In this document: positions 22,759 through 32,079 of the stretch, piece by piece | Numbering within the stretch: the stretch's first letter is position 1 | How the letters are laid out: each line of letters begins with the position of its first letter | Assembly (NCBI GenBank): GCA_947624485.1 | Contig: CANQKM010000007.1 | Span: 1 to 64,000, forward strand | Length of the DNA stretch: 64,000 nucleotides | Source: an uncultured Clostridia bacterium | Lineage (GTDB): Bacteria; Bacillota; Clostridia; UBA1381 | Direction of reading: 5' to 3' | Notes under the pieces: model-generated | The model's database searches: none | Seen by the model: only the letters and a program-made list of their open reading frames with translations | Told to the model about the DNA's origin: nothing | Program-made: the position numbers and the translations under genes

Positions 22759-24723
22759 TTAACTCTCCCGTATCATTTCCGCGCCGAGCGGCGCGATTCT
22801 GCCGTTAAATTCATTTCCGCTTATGAGCGATTTACCCTTTACGTCAACGTCCGTTTCCGTTTCGTTGAAGTTCAGGATAACGGTGTAATCACCCTTCGGC
22901 GAGGTTTTACGTATTATCTCAACGCCGTCGGGCGCGTCATTCACGTCGATTCCGGCCGATTTTGAAATCATGCGCACAAGCTCCTTTACCGCCGCGTCGT
23001 CGAGGTCGCAGCCGACGTAATACACGCGTCCACTGCCGTAATCGTTTACGGTAATTGCCGCCTTACCGCTGTAATATTCGCCCGCGTATTCGCTTATCAC
23101 CCTTGCCGTGACGGGCTTTATAACGTCGCACCAGACGTTTGCCGTACCGTTTATCTCGCCCGTTACGCCGACGCTTACGCGCGGCGCGTCAAATTCCTCG
23201 ACCTCTATTCCGGCTATTTCGGCGAACACTCCGGGAACGGCAAGCGGTCTTACGCGGTTATATTCGTCGCGCGTGCCGCTTCGGAACGACAGCACAAGCG
23301 TGCCGCCGTTTTCGACGTAGGATTTTATCTCGTCAAGCTCGCCGTCGGTTACTATGTTATACGCGGGCATATACACAACCTTGTATTTGTCGTAATTTCC
23401 GCGTGAAACGGCTGTTCCGACGCGCAAATCTATACTCGCCTTGTAGTACGCGTAGAGCATATCGCGGTACGAGAATTTATCCGCGTGACGCTTTATGTCG
23501 TGCGCCCAGATATTGTCGTACGATTTTACGATAAGCGCGTCACAGATCGGCTCGGCGTTTATGATGTAGTCGTTTAACGCCTGCAGTTCGCGCCCCGTTT
23601 GCTGCAGCTCGTAAAACCGTCTGCGCGGCACACCGTCGTGGTCAAGCACTCCGTACCAGTACTGCTCCATGCCGAACAGAGCCGTGCGGAAACGGAAATA
23701 TACCATCCCCTCCGCGCCGTGGGCTATTGCCTGGTACGTCCACAGTCTAAGCTCGCCCGGGCGCGGCGTGCGTCCCATAATATCCCAGCCTGCCGGGCCT
23801 GCCTGCTCCTCCATTACGATAAAATTCTTGTCCTTTGCGCCGCGCATCGTTTCGTGCGCCATCGAGACGTACTCGTGTTCCGAGCCGCCCCACTGGTTAT
23901 CGGGGTAGTTGTCCCACGAAACAAAATCGAGATCCTTCGACAAATCGAACGCGCTGATGTCGGAAAAATGTCCCATTAAATTGTGCGTTATCGGCAGGTC
24001 GGTGTATTCCCTCAAAATGTCGATCTGGCGCTTCTGATATTTCACCCACGAATCGGACGAAAAACGTCTGTATTCGAGGTCAAGCGCGGGATTGTGCGAC
24101 CACAGGTTACCGGAAGTCGGCTCGCACGAGTTGTACGCCGGCAGGATTATATCGTCGAACGAGTCGTAGTCGAGGCTCCAGAACACGCTTCCCCACTTTT
24201 CGTTGAGGTTTTCTATCGTGCCGTACTTTTCACGAAGCCACTCCGCGAACTCCTTTCTGCAATGCCCGCAGTAGCAGTGCGTGCTCGCGTGGCAGCCGAA
24301 TTCGTTGTCGATCTGCCATGCGATTACGTTTTTGTTATTCGCGTAATGCTTCGCCATTTCGTTGACGATGATTTTACTTTTTTCTATGTAATCGGGATTG
24401 TTCGCGCAGCACTCGCGACGCGCGCCCCAGCCCTTTTTGCGGCCGTACTTGTCGCGCTGGAGAACATCGTACTTGTTCACGAGCCACTTCGGCGGCGCGG
24501 CGGTCGGCGTGCCGAGAATTGTCTTGACGCCGTATTTCGCCAGAATTTCTATCGCCTCGTCGAGGAACGAAAAATCGAACTCACCCTCGCTTTTTTCAAA
24601 CAGCTTCCACGCAAACTCGCCCATGCGGACTGTATTGAATCCGCCCTCCTTCATGAGCGCAGCCTGCGCCTCCCATTCGGACTTGTCCCAATGCTCGGGA
24701 TAGTAGTCAACGCCGAAAATCAT
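22759..24723 (-). CDS. GH42 beta-galactosidase
   Basis: This 654-residue intracellular beta-galactosidase belongs to family GH42, whose members often act on galacto-oligosaccharides from pectic galactan. The N-terminus shows GVDYYPEHW; the acid/base glutamate is E141 in QIDNEFG, and the nucleophile E305 lies in IVMEEQAGP. Four cysteines (C106, C144/C150, C152, C155) match the zinc cluster found in part of the family. The trimerisation domain and a small C-terminal beta domain complete the usual length. It is the first gene of the operon, starting from the promoter at 24739-24766, and it is divergent from an AraC-type regulator that probably controls it. Confidence 0.95.
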   Translation of the reverse strand: MIFGVDYYPEHWDKSEWEAQAALMKEGGFNTVRMGEFAWKLFEKSEGEFDFSFLDEAIEILAKYGVKTILGTPTAAPPKWLVNKYDVLQRDKYGRKKGWGARRECCANNPDYIEKSKIIVNEMAKHYANNKNVIAWQIDNEFGCHASTHCYCGHCRKEFAEWLREKYGTIENLNEKWGSVFWSLDYDSFDDIILPAYNSCEPTSGNLWSHNPALDLEYRRFSSDSWVKYQKRQIDILREYTDLPITHNLMGHFSDISAFDLSKDLDFVSWDNYPDNQWGGSEHEYVSMAHETMRGAKDKNFIVMEEQAGPAGWDIMGRTPRPGELRLWTYQAIAHGAEGMVYFRFRTALFGMEQYWYGVLDHDGVPRRRFYELQQTGRELQALNDYIINAEPICDALIVKSYDNIWAHDIKRHADKFSYRDMLYAYYKASIDLRVGTAVSRGNYDKYKVVYMPAYNIVTDGELDEIKSYVENGGTLVLSFRSGTRDEYNRVRPLAVPGVFAEIAGIEVEEFDAPRVSVGVTGEINGTANVWCDVIKPVTARVISEYAGEYYSGKAAITVNDYGSGRVYYVGCDLDDAAVKELVRMISKSAGIDVNDAPDGVEIIRKTSPKGDYTVILNFNETETDVDVKGKSLISGNEFNGRIAPLGAEMIRES

Positions 24724-24738
24724 ATACCTTCCCCTTTC

Positions 24739-24766
24739 ATTATACGCTTACTATACTTTACATCAA
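24739..24766 (-). promoter_or_regulatory. promoter of the GH42-GH35-uxuA operon
   Basis: On the minus strand TTGATG (24766-24761) and TATAAT (24744-24739) are separated by 16 bases. The weak -35 box fits a promoter that needs an activator such as the divergent AraC-type protein. The leader is only about 15 bases. Confidence 0.65.
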
Positions 24767-24847
24767 TTTTATCAAATTTTCATTAAGTATGTTGGCGCAA
24801 AGATTGAGTATATTGTGCTAAAAAGGCAAGAATTTTTGCGTTTTATC

Positions 24848-24876
24848 TTGAAATGCGCGCGTGAAAATAGTATAAT
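24848..24876 (+). promoter_or_regulatory. promoter of the AraC-type regulator
   Basis: TTGAAA (24848-24853) and TATAAT (24871-24876) are 17 bases apart. It is back to back with the operon promoter, with about 80 bases between the two -35 boxes for regulator binding. Confidence 0.75.
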
Positions 24877-24906
24877 ACGCTTATACCGAAGAAAGGGGCG
24901 CGACAA

Positions 24907-25713
24907 ATGAAGCAGAGTCTTACATTTCCGAATCTCGATTTCGGTCTCGCGCACAAAATCGACGCGCAGCCGGACAATATCGACTTCAAGCTGCACCAGC
25001 ACGACGACGTTTTTGAAATTGTGCTGTTTATGAGCGGCGACGCGGAATTCTACGTCGAGGGCAACGTCTACAAACTGAAGCCCTACGACCTTATTATAAC
25101 GCGCCCGTTTGAGATGCATCACATACGCTGCCTGTCGCAGAGACCGTACGAGAGAATAATATTCTACCTCACGCCCGATTTTTTCACGCGTCATGAGTGT
25201 GAGGAATACAAGGATATTTTCATAAACCGCGCGGCGGGTACGGGCAACGTCATACCGTCGGACATAGTTAAGGATCTGCTCTTAAACTCGATAAACCGCA
25301 TGAGCGTGTACGCGCACGACGGCGCGTATACGGCGGTCGGGGCGGTGATGGTGGAGTTTCTGTACCTGTTGAGCCACACCGTCACGGCGATCTCGCCCGA
25401 AAAGTCGAAGGACGAGCGCGTAAGCAAAATAATAGCGTACATAAACGAGCATCTCTCCGAGCAGATCACGCTCGATTTCCTGTCGGAGCATTTCTACATA
25501 AACAAATACCACCTGTGCAAGCTGTTCAAAAAAAATACGGGCTACACATTAAGTCAATACATAAATCACAAGCGCATACTTCTCGTGCGCGAGCTTCACG
25601 CGTCGGGACAGTCGCTGCTCGAAGCAAGCACGAACGCGGGATTTAACAATTATTCCCATTTTTACCGAATGTACGTAAGAAAAACGGGAATGACGCCGAA
25701 AAACATGGACTGA
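24907..25713 (+). CDS. AraC-family regulator of the galactosidase operon
   Basis: The 268-residue protein has an N-terminal cupin-like sugar-sensing domain (HQHDDVFEIVLFMSGDAEFYVEG near residues 31-53, shown as two adjoining landmarks) and a C-terminal pair of helix-turn-helix motifs at about 170-268, ending in NAGFNNYSHFYRMYVRKTGMTP, the AraC signature region. Such proteins usually activate adjacent catabolic genes when an inducer sugar binds. It is divergent from the GH42-GH35-uxuA operon, which makes that operon the likely target and a galactan or pectin oligosaccharide the likely inducer. AAAGGGG lies 9 bases before the ATG. Confidence 0.92.
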   Translation: MKQSLTFPNLDFGLAHKIDAQPDNIDFKLHQHDDVFEIVLFMSGDAEFYVEGNVYKLKPYDLIITRPFEMHHIRCLSQRPYERIIFYLTPDFFTRHECEEYKDIFINRAAGTGNVIPSDIVKDLLLNSINRMSVYAHDGAYTAVGAVMVEFLYLLSHTVTAISPEKSKDERVSKIIAYINEHLSEQITLDFLSEHFYINKYHLCKLFKKNTGYTLSQYINHKRILLVRELHASGQSLLEASTNAGFNNYSHFYRMYVRKTGMTPKNMD

Positions 25714-25734
25714 TATGAGTTTTCAAAAAAAAGT

Positions 25735-25763
25735 GGAACTTCTCGTCGTGTTTCGGTGTCTAA
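25735..25763 (+). promoter_or_regulatory. candidate ECF-sigma promoter of the S-layer protein gene
   Basis: GGAACTT (25735-25741) and GTCTAA (25758-25763) are separated by 16 bases. This is the layout of extracytoplasmic-function sigma promoters, and no sigma-A -35 box stands at the right distance. The expected start is about 45 bases before the SLH protein start codon. Confidence 0.5.
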
Positions 25764-25815
25764 TATAGTGAAGGGACAAAAACAAATACACTACCGACAG
25801 AAAAGGAGAAAAATC

Positions 25816-27444
25816 ATGAAAAAAACTGTTTCTTTATTGCTCGCGGCAGCGACAGCCGCGGTAATGAGTGTTTCGGCTTTCGCGGACAACACCGAGATTA
25901 AAGTGCCGGACACAGAACCTACTGTTCAGGGGGACATTATGCTGATAGGCGGCGAAAACAATGCCGTAGCGGAAATCGAGCGCTGGACGGTCGAGGCGGA
26001 GCCGACAGCCGTAAAGGACGGCGTTGTTACCTATAAGACAGCCGACGGTGAAGGCGGCGAGGTAGGTATCGCGGACGCGGTTATTCTCGACAGCAAGGGC
26101 AATGTTAAAGAGGCAAAGGACATTGAAGGCGCGAAAAAGCTCGTATTCTACATGAGCGGCGTTAAAAGCGCTTCAAACGTTGTTCCGTCAATAGTCGTAA
26201 TCGACGACGGCGAGGGTATGGTTGAAGTCGGCAAATTCGCCGTTGACGCCGAAGGCGCGCTCGTAAACGAAGCGAACACGCTCGCGCTTAACCTTGACGA
26301 GACGGTTGAGCTTGCGAGACTTTCAAACTTACAGGACGGCATAGCCGAGGACGGTCCCGCTCCGACCGCCGAGGATCTTAACGGAAGATGGCTCATGGTA
26401 TTCTACACGGATTCCACGAGAAGCATCCCCGCCCAGACAACTCCGTCAAAGGTAATCGCGCTCAACGAGGACGCGGTCGTTACCGCTCCCGGACCGGTTG
26501 TAACCGAGCCGCAGTTTACGATCGACCACGTAACGGTTGAGGAAAACGCGAACCCGCAGTTTGACGGCGCTGTTATATTCGACGCTGAGGGCAATGTAAA
26601 GACCGCGGCAGACATTGAGCCGGGCGACGTTCTCACTTTAATCCAGAACAAGGCGAAAACGGCTGTAGAACCCGAGTACGTTGTTATTATGAAAGACGTA
26701 AACGACGTCGGCATAGCGGCGGATTTGTTTGTAAATTCCACGACGCTCGGCGAATACGTTGACACGCAGAACGGTCTCGCGCTCACGATAGCGGACGACA
26801 CGCCGATCGTTGACCTCGAGGGTAACGCCGTAAGCGACAGAAATCTTGACAACAAGTACCTGCTCGTGTTCTACGACAAGATTACGATGAGCATACCCGG
26901 AATAACGACTCCGATCAAGGTTGTCGTTCTCGGCGGTAACGACGGTATAGACACGGGCGATATGTTCCATAAGGTTGTGGAGATTGCTACCGATAAGGAT
27001 TACAACGCCGACACGCTTCTTACGCGCGGCATGATTATAACGGCTCTCGCGAAGGAGGCGGCGGCTGCCGAGGATTTGACGACAGACAAGTACACCGACT
27101 GCGACGCCGGCGCTTATTACGCTCCCTACGTTGCATGGGCGACAAACAGCGCCATAGTAAACGGCTTCGGCGACGGCACATTCCGTCCGAACGACGCTGT
27201 TACGCGCGAGCAGGCGGCTGTGATCATAAAGAATTATCTCACGAGCGTTGTAAAGCTCACGGACGTTCCGATGCAGAAAATCGCGTACGCCGACAGCGAG
27301 GATATTTCCGATTGGGCGCTCGAAAGCGTTATGTACTGCACGTCGATCGATATGCTCCACGGACGCGATGACGGCCGCTTCGATCCGAAGGCTAACATCA
27401 CCTGCGGCGAGTTCGATATAATGCTCGGAGATATGCCTAAGTAA
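25816..27444 (+). CDS. S-layer homology protein with two tandem repeats of an unassigned domain
   Basis: This secreted protein of 542 residues has a clean signal peptide (MKKTVSLLLAAATAAV, cleaved near SAFA-D). Two repeats of about 130 residues follow; each ends with a near-identical block, WLMVFYTDSTRSIPAQTTP in the first and LLVFYDKITMSIPGITTP in the second. Three S-layer homology units close the protein (about 390-542), with NGFGDGTFRPNDAVTREQA as the best-conserved one; these would hold it on the cell wall. The open frame extends upstream, but AAGGAG is 8 bases before the ATG at 25816. I cannot name the repeated domain or a function. Its promoter looks ECF-type, and it precedes a secreted lyase. 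Confidence 0.85.
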   Translation: MKKTVSLLLAAATAAVMSVSAFADNTEIKVPDTEPTVQGDIMLIGGENNAVAEIERWTVEAEPTAVKDGVVTYKTADGEGGEVGIADAVILDSKGNVKEAKDIEGAKKLVFYMSGVKSASNVVPSIVVIDDGEGMVEVGKFAVDAEGALVNEANTLALNLDETVELARLSNLQDGIAEDGPAPTAEDLNGRWLMVFYTDSTRSIPAQTTPSKVIALNEDAVVTAPGPVVTEPQFTIDHVTVEENANPQFDGAVIFDAEGNVKTAADIEPGDVLTLIQNKAKTAVEPEYVVIMKDVNDVGIAADLFVNSTTLGEYVDTQNGLALTIADDTPIVDLEGNAVSDRNLDNKYLLVFYDKITMSIPGITTPIKVVVLGGNDGIDTGDMFHKVVEIATDKDYNADTLLTRGMIITALAKEAAAAEDLTTDKYTDCDAGAYYAPYVAWATNSAIVNGFGDGTFRPNDAVTREQAAVIIKNYLTSVVKLTDVPMQKIAYADSEDISDWALESVMYCTSIDMLHGRDDGRFDPKANITCGEFDIMLGDMPK

Positions 27445-27472
27445 TATATTTAAAACGATCAGTTTAAAAACG

Positions 27473-27499
27473 ACGCCGCGTCTGCGGCGTTGTTTTTTT
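27473..27499 (+). terminator. terminator of the S-layer protein gene
   Basis: ACGCCGC (27473-27479) and GCGGCGT (27484-27490) flank a 4-base loop and are followed by a run of T residues. It separates the S-layer gene from the downstream lyase gene. Confidence 0.85.
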
Positions 27500-27583
27500 T
27501 TTGCGAAATTTTAAATTCGATGCAACCTTTTGCCCTGTTAAAAAGTATTCTCATTGTAAGGGAAATAACAGGGAGGCATAAAT

Positions 27584-30500
27584 TTGGAAAACAAAATGAA
27601 AAAACAAATCACAGCACTATTAACGGCAATTTCAATAGCGGTGCCGTTCGGCGCATCGGCTTCGGCGGCGGAAGCTCGGCAGATGGAATATCTCGGCCGC
27701 GGTACTGTCGCGGTCAAAAGCGGAAGCGGCGTGTTTCTGTCGTGGCGGCTTTTGGGTACGGAAAATTACGACACGAAATTCGACGTGTACCGAGGCGATA
27801 CAAAAATCGCGGAGGCGCTCGACGCGATAAATTACACCGATACCACTGCAGGCGCGTCGTATACGGTCGTTCCGACGGGTGAAGCGGTATCGTCGGGCAA
27901 GGCGGTAACGGTATGGGAAAATCAGTATCTCACAATTCCGCTCGACCGTCCGACCGGCGGCACGAGCCTTGACGGAGACGAGTACACGTATTCCCCCAAC
28001 GACGTTACTCCGGCAGACGTTGACGGCGACGGTGAGTACGAGCTTATTCTTAAATGGGAGCCGTCCAATTCGTTCGACAGCGGCAAGGACGCGCGTCACA
28101 CGGGAAACGTTTACATCGACTGCTACGAGCTTTCGGGCGAGAAGCTGTGGCGTATCGACATGGGCATAAACATAAACGCCGGCGCGCATTTCACGCAGAT
28201 CGCCGCGTACGATTTTGACCTTGACGGCAAGGCGGAGCTTGCCATGAAAACCGCGCCCGGCACGAAGGACGGCAGGGGCAGTTATGTTTCAAACCTGCTC
28301 GCGTCGGACGAAATAATCGACAACACCGCCGATTACCGCCACAGCGAGGGTGGCGTAAACGATACGGGCGGACGCGTTATGTCGGGGCCTGAGTTTTACA
28401 CCGTGTTCCAGGGCGACACGGGCGCGGCGCTCGACACCGTTTACTATCCGCATCCGCGCGGCACGGTGACGGAATGGGGCGACGACTGGGGCAACCGCTC
28501 GGAGCGCTATCTTACCGGCGTGGCGTATCTCGACGGCAAAACTCCGTCCATGCTCGCGTGGCGCGGATATTACGCGAAAACCACCGTTACGGCGTATAAT
28601 CTCGTCGATAAAAAGCTCGTGCAGATCGCGGATTTTGACACATCAAAAAACGGGTGCGGACAGTTTGCCGGTGACGGAAACCACAATCTTACGGTCGGCG
28701 ATGTTGACGGTGACGGCTGCGACGAAATAATCTGCGGCTCGCTTGCGCTTGACAATGATTTGTCGGTGCTGTGGTGCAGCGGACGCGGTCACGGCGACGC
28801 GCTTCATCTCGCGGACTACGATCCGACGCACGAGGGGCTTGAATATTTCAGCGTCCACGAGGATTACGGCGGCAGCAAAATAACGGGCAGCACTACCGGC
28901 AACGACGGTCAGCGGCACTTGGGCGGCATGACGCTGTACAAGGCGGAAAGCGGCGAGGAACTGTTCCATGTCGATTCAAACAGCGACCAAGGACGCGGCA
29001 TGATGGCGAACGTCGGCTACGGCGACGGCTATTTTGAGCTTTGGGGCGCGGGCAATTACATTTCCTACGGCGGTGCGGATGTGCAAAATGCAAGCTACCG
29101 TCCCGACTCGGCAAATCAGCGCGTTTTCTGGGACGGCGACACTTACGACGAACTGTTTGACGGAACGGGCGGCGATAATAACGGCAGCGACGCGAAAATA
29201 TCCGACGACACGGGCAGAGTGCAGTCGCTCAGGAATGTCACGACAAACAACGGCACGAAAAACAACGCCGGACTTATCGCTGATATTCTCGGCGACTGGC
29301 GCGAGGAGATAGTTATGCGCGGTCAGGACGACGCAAGCCTCATCGTTTACACGACGACTATTCCGACAGAACACAAGCTCTACACGCTCATGCACGACAG
29401 CGCGTACCGTATGCAGGCGGCGGCGCAGAACGCGGGCTACAACCAGCCGCCGCACATCGGCTATTACATAAGCGAAGATAATGACGAGTACGACGCGCGC
29501 GAAACGGCGGCGTATGTGAAAACGGTTCACGACGGCGTAACGGAGGTCAGAACAGACAATGCTCCAAAGCCTGTTGTACCGTTCACGGCTGAAGCGGTCG
29601 GCGGTAAAATCACGATAACGAACAGGACGGGTAAAGAAATCGACGCTGTGGTTTACACGGCTCGCTATATTGACGGCGCGCTCGAACATGTGACGAGGAG
29701 GGACGTTACTGTAGCCGCGTCGGGATATATCGGCGATACGGACGCGCAGGCCGGCGACACGGTATTTATATGGGACGCAAACCAAAAGCCGCTTACGGGT
29801 AAGATTACGGTAAAGGCTGCGCCTACTCCCTCGCCTTCTCCGACGCCTTCACCCTCTCCCTCTCCGAAACCAACCCCCACACCGACACCTACGCCTTCTC
29901 CCACACCAACGCCTATTCCAACTCCGACACCCACGCCCGCGCCAAAATATGAAGTTGACGAGGACGGAACGCTTCTCGCATACAACGGCACGGACACAAA
30001 TGCGGTCATACCCGACAAAATCGACGGCGTGACGATAACGGCGATAGGACCTGACGCGTTTGAGGATCATACGGAAACGGAAAGCGTGACGTTGCCGGAC
30101 AGTGTGAAAAGTATAGGAAAAGCGGCGTTTTCGGGCTGCACATCGCTGACGGAATTTGATACAAACAAGGTCGAAACGATCGGCGAAGCCGCGTTTTACG
30201 GCTGCACGAATTTACGGGAGCTTATCCTGGGCGAAAATGTGGCGCAGATTGGAAGGCTGTGCTGCGTTGAGTGCGGAAATCTCGAAAAGATTACTGTGCT
30301 TAGCAGAACCCTGTCCTTCAACGGCTATTTATGGGATAGAAATGTTGTAAAGGGAATCCACGGCTATATCGGCTCTACCGCTGAGAAATACGCGTACTTG
30401 GATAAAATCCCGTTCTATGATATTGAAACCGGCGAAAGAGTTATCAAGGAATGGGTAATAATCGACGACAGCGGTGAAATCGCGTCGTATAACGGTGATG

Positions 30501-30880
30501 ATACGGATATTATTGTTCCGCCGGAGGTTGACGGCATAGCGGTCGAGGGTATCGGCAGCGAAGCGTTCGCGGGCAAAGCGGTCACGTCAATAGAACTGCC
30601 CGAAAGCGTAGAATATGTCAGTTACAGCGCGTTTGAAGGCTGCACGGCTCTAAAGACCGTCAGGCTGTCGCCGTCCATGACGAGACTTCTAAATTGCTTC
30701 GGCGGCTGTACGGCGCTCACGACGGTATACATCCCGTCAACCATAAAGGAAATCGAAGAAGAAGTATTCCTGGACTGCCCGAATGTGACGCTTCATGTCG
30801 CGGACGGCTCGGCGGCTATGGACTACGCGTTAGCAAATGATATTTCGTACGTCGTAGATCCCGATATGGCAATTGTATAA
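27584..30880 (+). CDS. secreted PL11 rhamnogalacturonan lyase fused to leucine-rich repeats
   Basis: This lyase of 1098 residues cleaves the rhamnogalacturonan I backbone of pectin by beta-elimination. A signal peptide (about 1-29) precedes the PL11 beta-propeller (about 33-655) with its calcium loops DVDGDGEYELILKWEP, DFDLDGKAELAMKTAPG and DVDGDGCDEII, and the C-terminal QPPHIGYYI. A beta domain (about 660-742) and a Pro-Thr-Ser linker (about 745-786) lead to a BspA-type leucine-rich repeat region (about 787-1098, for example SVKSIGKAAFSGCTSL), possibly for substrate or cell surface binding. The best start is TTG at 27584, with GGAGG 7 bases before it; the ATG at 27596 is too far from that site. 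A GCAACCT stretch at 27522 may be part of its promoter. Confidence 0.92.
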   Translation: MENKMKKQITALLTAISIAVPFGASASAAEARQMEYLGRGTVAVKSGSGVFLSWRLLGTENYDTKFDVYRGDTKIAEALDAINYTDTTAGASYTVVPTGEAVSSGKAVTVWENQYLTIPLDRPTGGTSLDGDEYTYSPNDVTPADVDGDGEYELILKWEPSNSFDSGKDARHTGNVYIDCYELSGEKLWRIDMGININAGAHFTQIAAYDFDLDGKAELAMKTAPGTKDGRGSYVSNLLASDEIIDNTADYRHSEGGVNDTGGRVMSGPEFYTVFQGDTGAALDTVYYPHPRGTVTEWGDDWGNRSERYLTGVAYLDGKTPSMLAWRGYYAKTTVTAYNLVDKKLVQIADFDTSKNGCGQFAGDGNHNLTVGDVDGDGCDEIICGSLALDNDLSVLWCSGRGHGDALHLADYDPTHEGLEYFSVHEDYGGSKITGSTTGNDGQRHLGGMTLYKAESGEELFHVDSNSDQGRGMMANVGYGDGYFELWGAGNYISYGGADVQNASYRPDSANQRVFWDGDTYDELFDGTGGDNNGSDAKISDDTGRVQSLRNVTTNNGTKNNAGLIADILGDWREEIVMRGQDDASLIVYTTTIPTEHKLYTLMHDSAYRMQAAAQNAGYNQPPHIGYYISEDNDEYDARETAAYVKTVHDGVTEVRTDNAPKPVVPFTAEAVGGKITITNRTGKEIDAVVYTARYIDGALEHVTRRDVTVAASGYIGDTDAQAGDTVFIWDANQKPLTGKITVKAAPTPSPSPTPSPSPSPKPTPTPTPTPSPTPTPIPTPTPTPAPKYEVDEDGTLLAYNGTDTNAVIPDKIDGVTITAIGPDAFEDHTETESVTLPDSVKSIGKAAFSGCTSLTEFDTNKVETIGEAAFYGCTNLRELILGENVAQIGRLCCVECGNLEKITVLSRTLSFNGYLWDRNVVKGIHGYIGSTAEKYAYLDKIPFYDIETGERVIKEWVIIDDSGEIASYNGDDTDIIVPPEVDGIAVEGIGSEAFAGKAVTSIELPESVEYVSYSAFEGCTALKTVRLSPSMTRLLNCFGGCTALTTVYIPSTIKEIEEEVFLDCPNVTLHVADGSAAMDYALANDISYVVDPDMAIV

Positions 30881-30898
30881 ATCTTAATTCAACACAAA

Positions 30899-30928
30899 AA
30901 CGCCGCTGTGTATGCAGCGGCGTTTTTT
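30899..30928. terminator. shared terminator of the PL11-LRR gene and the iron alcohol dehydrogenase gene
   Basis: CGCCGCTG (30901-30908) and CAGCGGCG (30915-30922) enclose a 6-base loop, with A residues before and T residues after. It lies between convergent genes and can act on both strands. Confidence 0.9.
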
Positions 30929-30929
30929 A

Positions 30930-32057
30930 TTATCCGTTATATCTCCACTTTTTATAATCCCTGTCCTTATTCATGAGCGCGTTGCGGTATATCTGACCTT
31001 CGTCCTCGCGTGTGAGAGTGCCGTAGCAGTTTTCGCTTACGGTGTCCGTGATCGAGTAATCGAGCCACATCTCTATATCGTCCTCGGTTATTTCCTCCGT
31101 CACGGGCGCGACCGCGTCGATGAATTTTTTAAGTCCCGGCAGATCCGTGCCGAACGCCGTCATAACGTCGACGGTTCTCATAACGTCGTACCTTGCCGCC
31201 CACGCTATAAACTCGACCAAAAGCGCGCCGTTCGCTCTGCCGTGGGGTATTCCCTTTTCGCACGTAAGCTGATGTCCCATTGCGTGTACCATGTTAAGAC
31301 CGGTGTGCGCCACAGCCATACCGCCCGACGACGCGGCGACGAGCAGCTTTTCCCTGTCCTCCTCGGTTATGTTGCCCGAAGCGAGCGCGTCGGCGCACGA
31401 GCCTATCAGCCTCACCGCCTCAAGCGCCGCAGTATCGGAAAACGCGGAAGCCTGCGTGTTAAGGTACGACTCGACCGCGTGACAAAGCGCGTCGACAGCA
31501 GTGTTGCGCGTGACCTCTATCGGCAGCATCATTGTGTAGCGCGAATCGAGGTACGTCGCGTACGGGAAGCACTTGTCCGACTTAAAGCTGCGGCGGTTAT
31601 GCACATCGTCAAGCATCATCATCACGTACTGCGTCGTGTCCGAACCCGTACCCGCCGTTGTCGGCACGCATATCACCTTAAGAGGGTCATCGAAGCTTTC
31701 CTCGTATATTTCCATAGGCTCTATGTCGTTCGCCGCGTACACGGCTGCAGCCTTCGCGACGTCGAGGGGCGTGCCGCCGCCGATACCAATCACAAACTCC
31801 ACACCGCTCTCACGCATCGTCCTGCCGAGCTCGTATATTTCACTTATTCCCGTCTCGCCCGTAACCTTGTCGTATATATCGTACCCGATCCCGTTTTCAT
31901 CAAGCACAGCCGTTATATCGTCGAGCGCGCCCGACAGTATCGCGGACTGTCTGCCCGTCACGATCATACACTTTTTACCGAGCCTGAAATGGCGCGGATG
32001 TCTTTTCACACAGCCGCGTCCGCTCAAAAGCATTGTCGGCATATAATATTTTGGCAT
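30930..32057 (-). CDS. iron-containing alcohol dehydrogenase family protein
   Basis: This NAD(P)-dependent dehydrogenase of 375 residues has the nucleotide-binding region IGIGGGTPLDVAKA near residues 89-102, the PTTAGTGSDTT loop near 131-141, and the metal-ligand stretch DALCHAVESY and HAMGHQLTCEKGIPHG. These place it in the group III/iron ADH family. Substrates vary from ethanol and butanol to lactaldehyde and propanediol, and I cannot choose from sequence. Lactaldehyde, a product of rhamnose breakdown, would suit the pectin genes around it, but that is conjecture. GGAGG is 8 bases before the ATG. It follows the amidase gene by 22 bases and is probably co-transcribed with it. Confidence 0.9.
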   Translation of the reverse strand: MPKYYMPTMLLSGRGCVKRHPRHFRLGKKCMIVTGRQSAILSGALDDITAVLDENGIGYDIYDKVTGETGISEIYELGRTMRESGVEFVIGIGGGTPLDVAKAAAVYAANDIEPMEIYEESFDDPLKVICVPTTAGTGSDTTQYVMMMLDDVHNRRSFKSDKCFPYATYLDSRYTMMLPIEVTRNTAVDALCHAVESYLNTQASAFSDTAALEAVRLIGSCADALASGNITEEDREKLLVAASSGGMAVAHTGLNMVHAMGHQLTCEKGIPHGRANGALLVEFIAWAARYDVMRTVDVMTAFGTDLPGLKKFIDAVAPVTEEITEDDIEMWLDYSITDTVSENCYGTLTREDEGQIYRNALMNKDRDYKKWRYNG

Positions 32058-32079
32058 ACCGTTTACCTCCGAACATTAT

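Noticed and set aside
29665..30018. Glycine/valine-rich 117-codon minus-strand frame
   Set aside because: It is the reverse translation of the Pro-Thr-Ser linker of the PL11-LRR protein.
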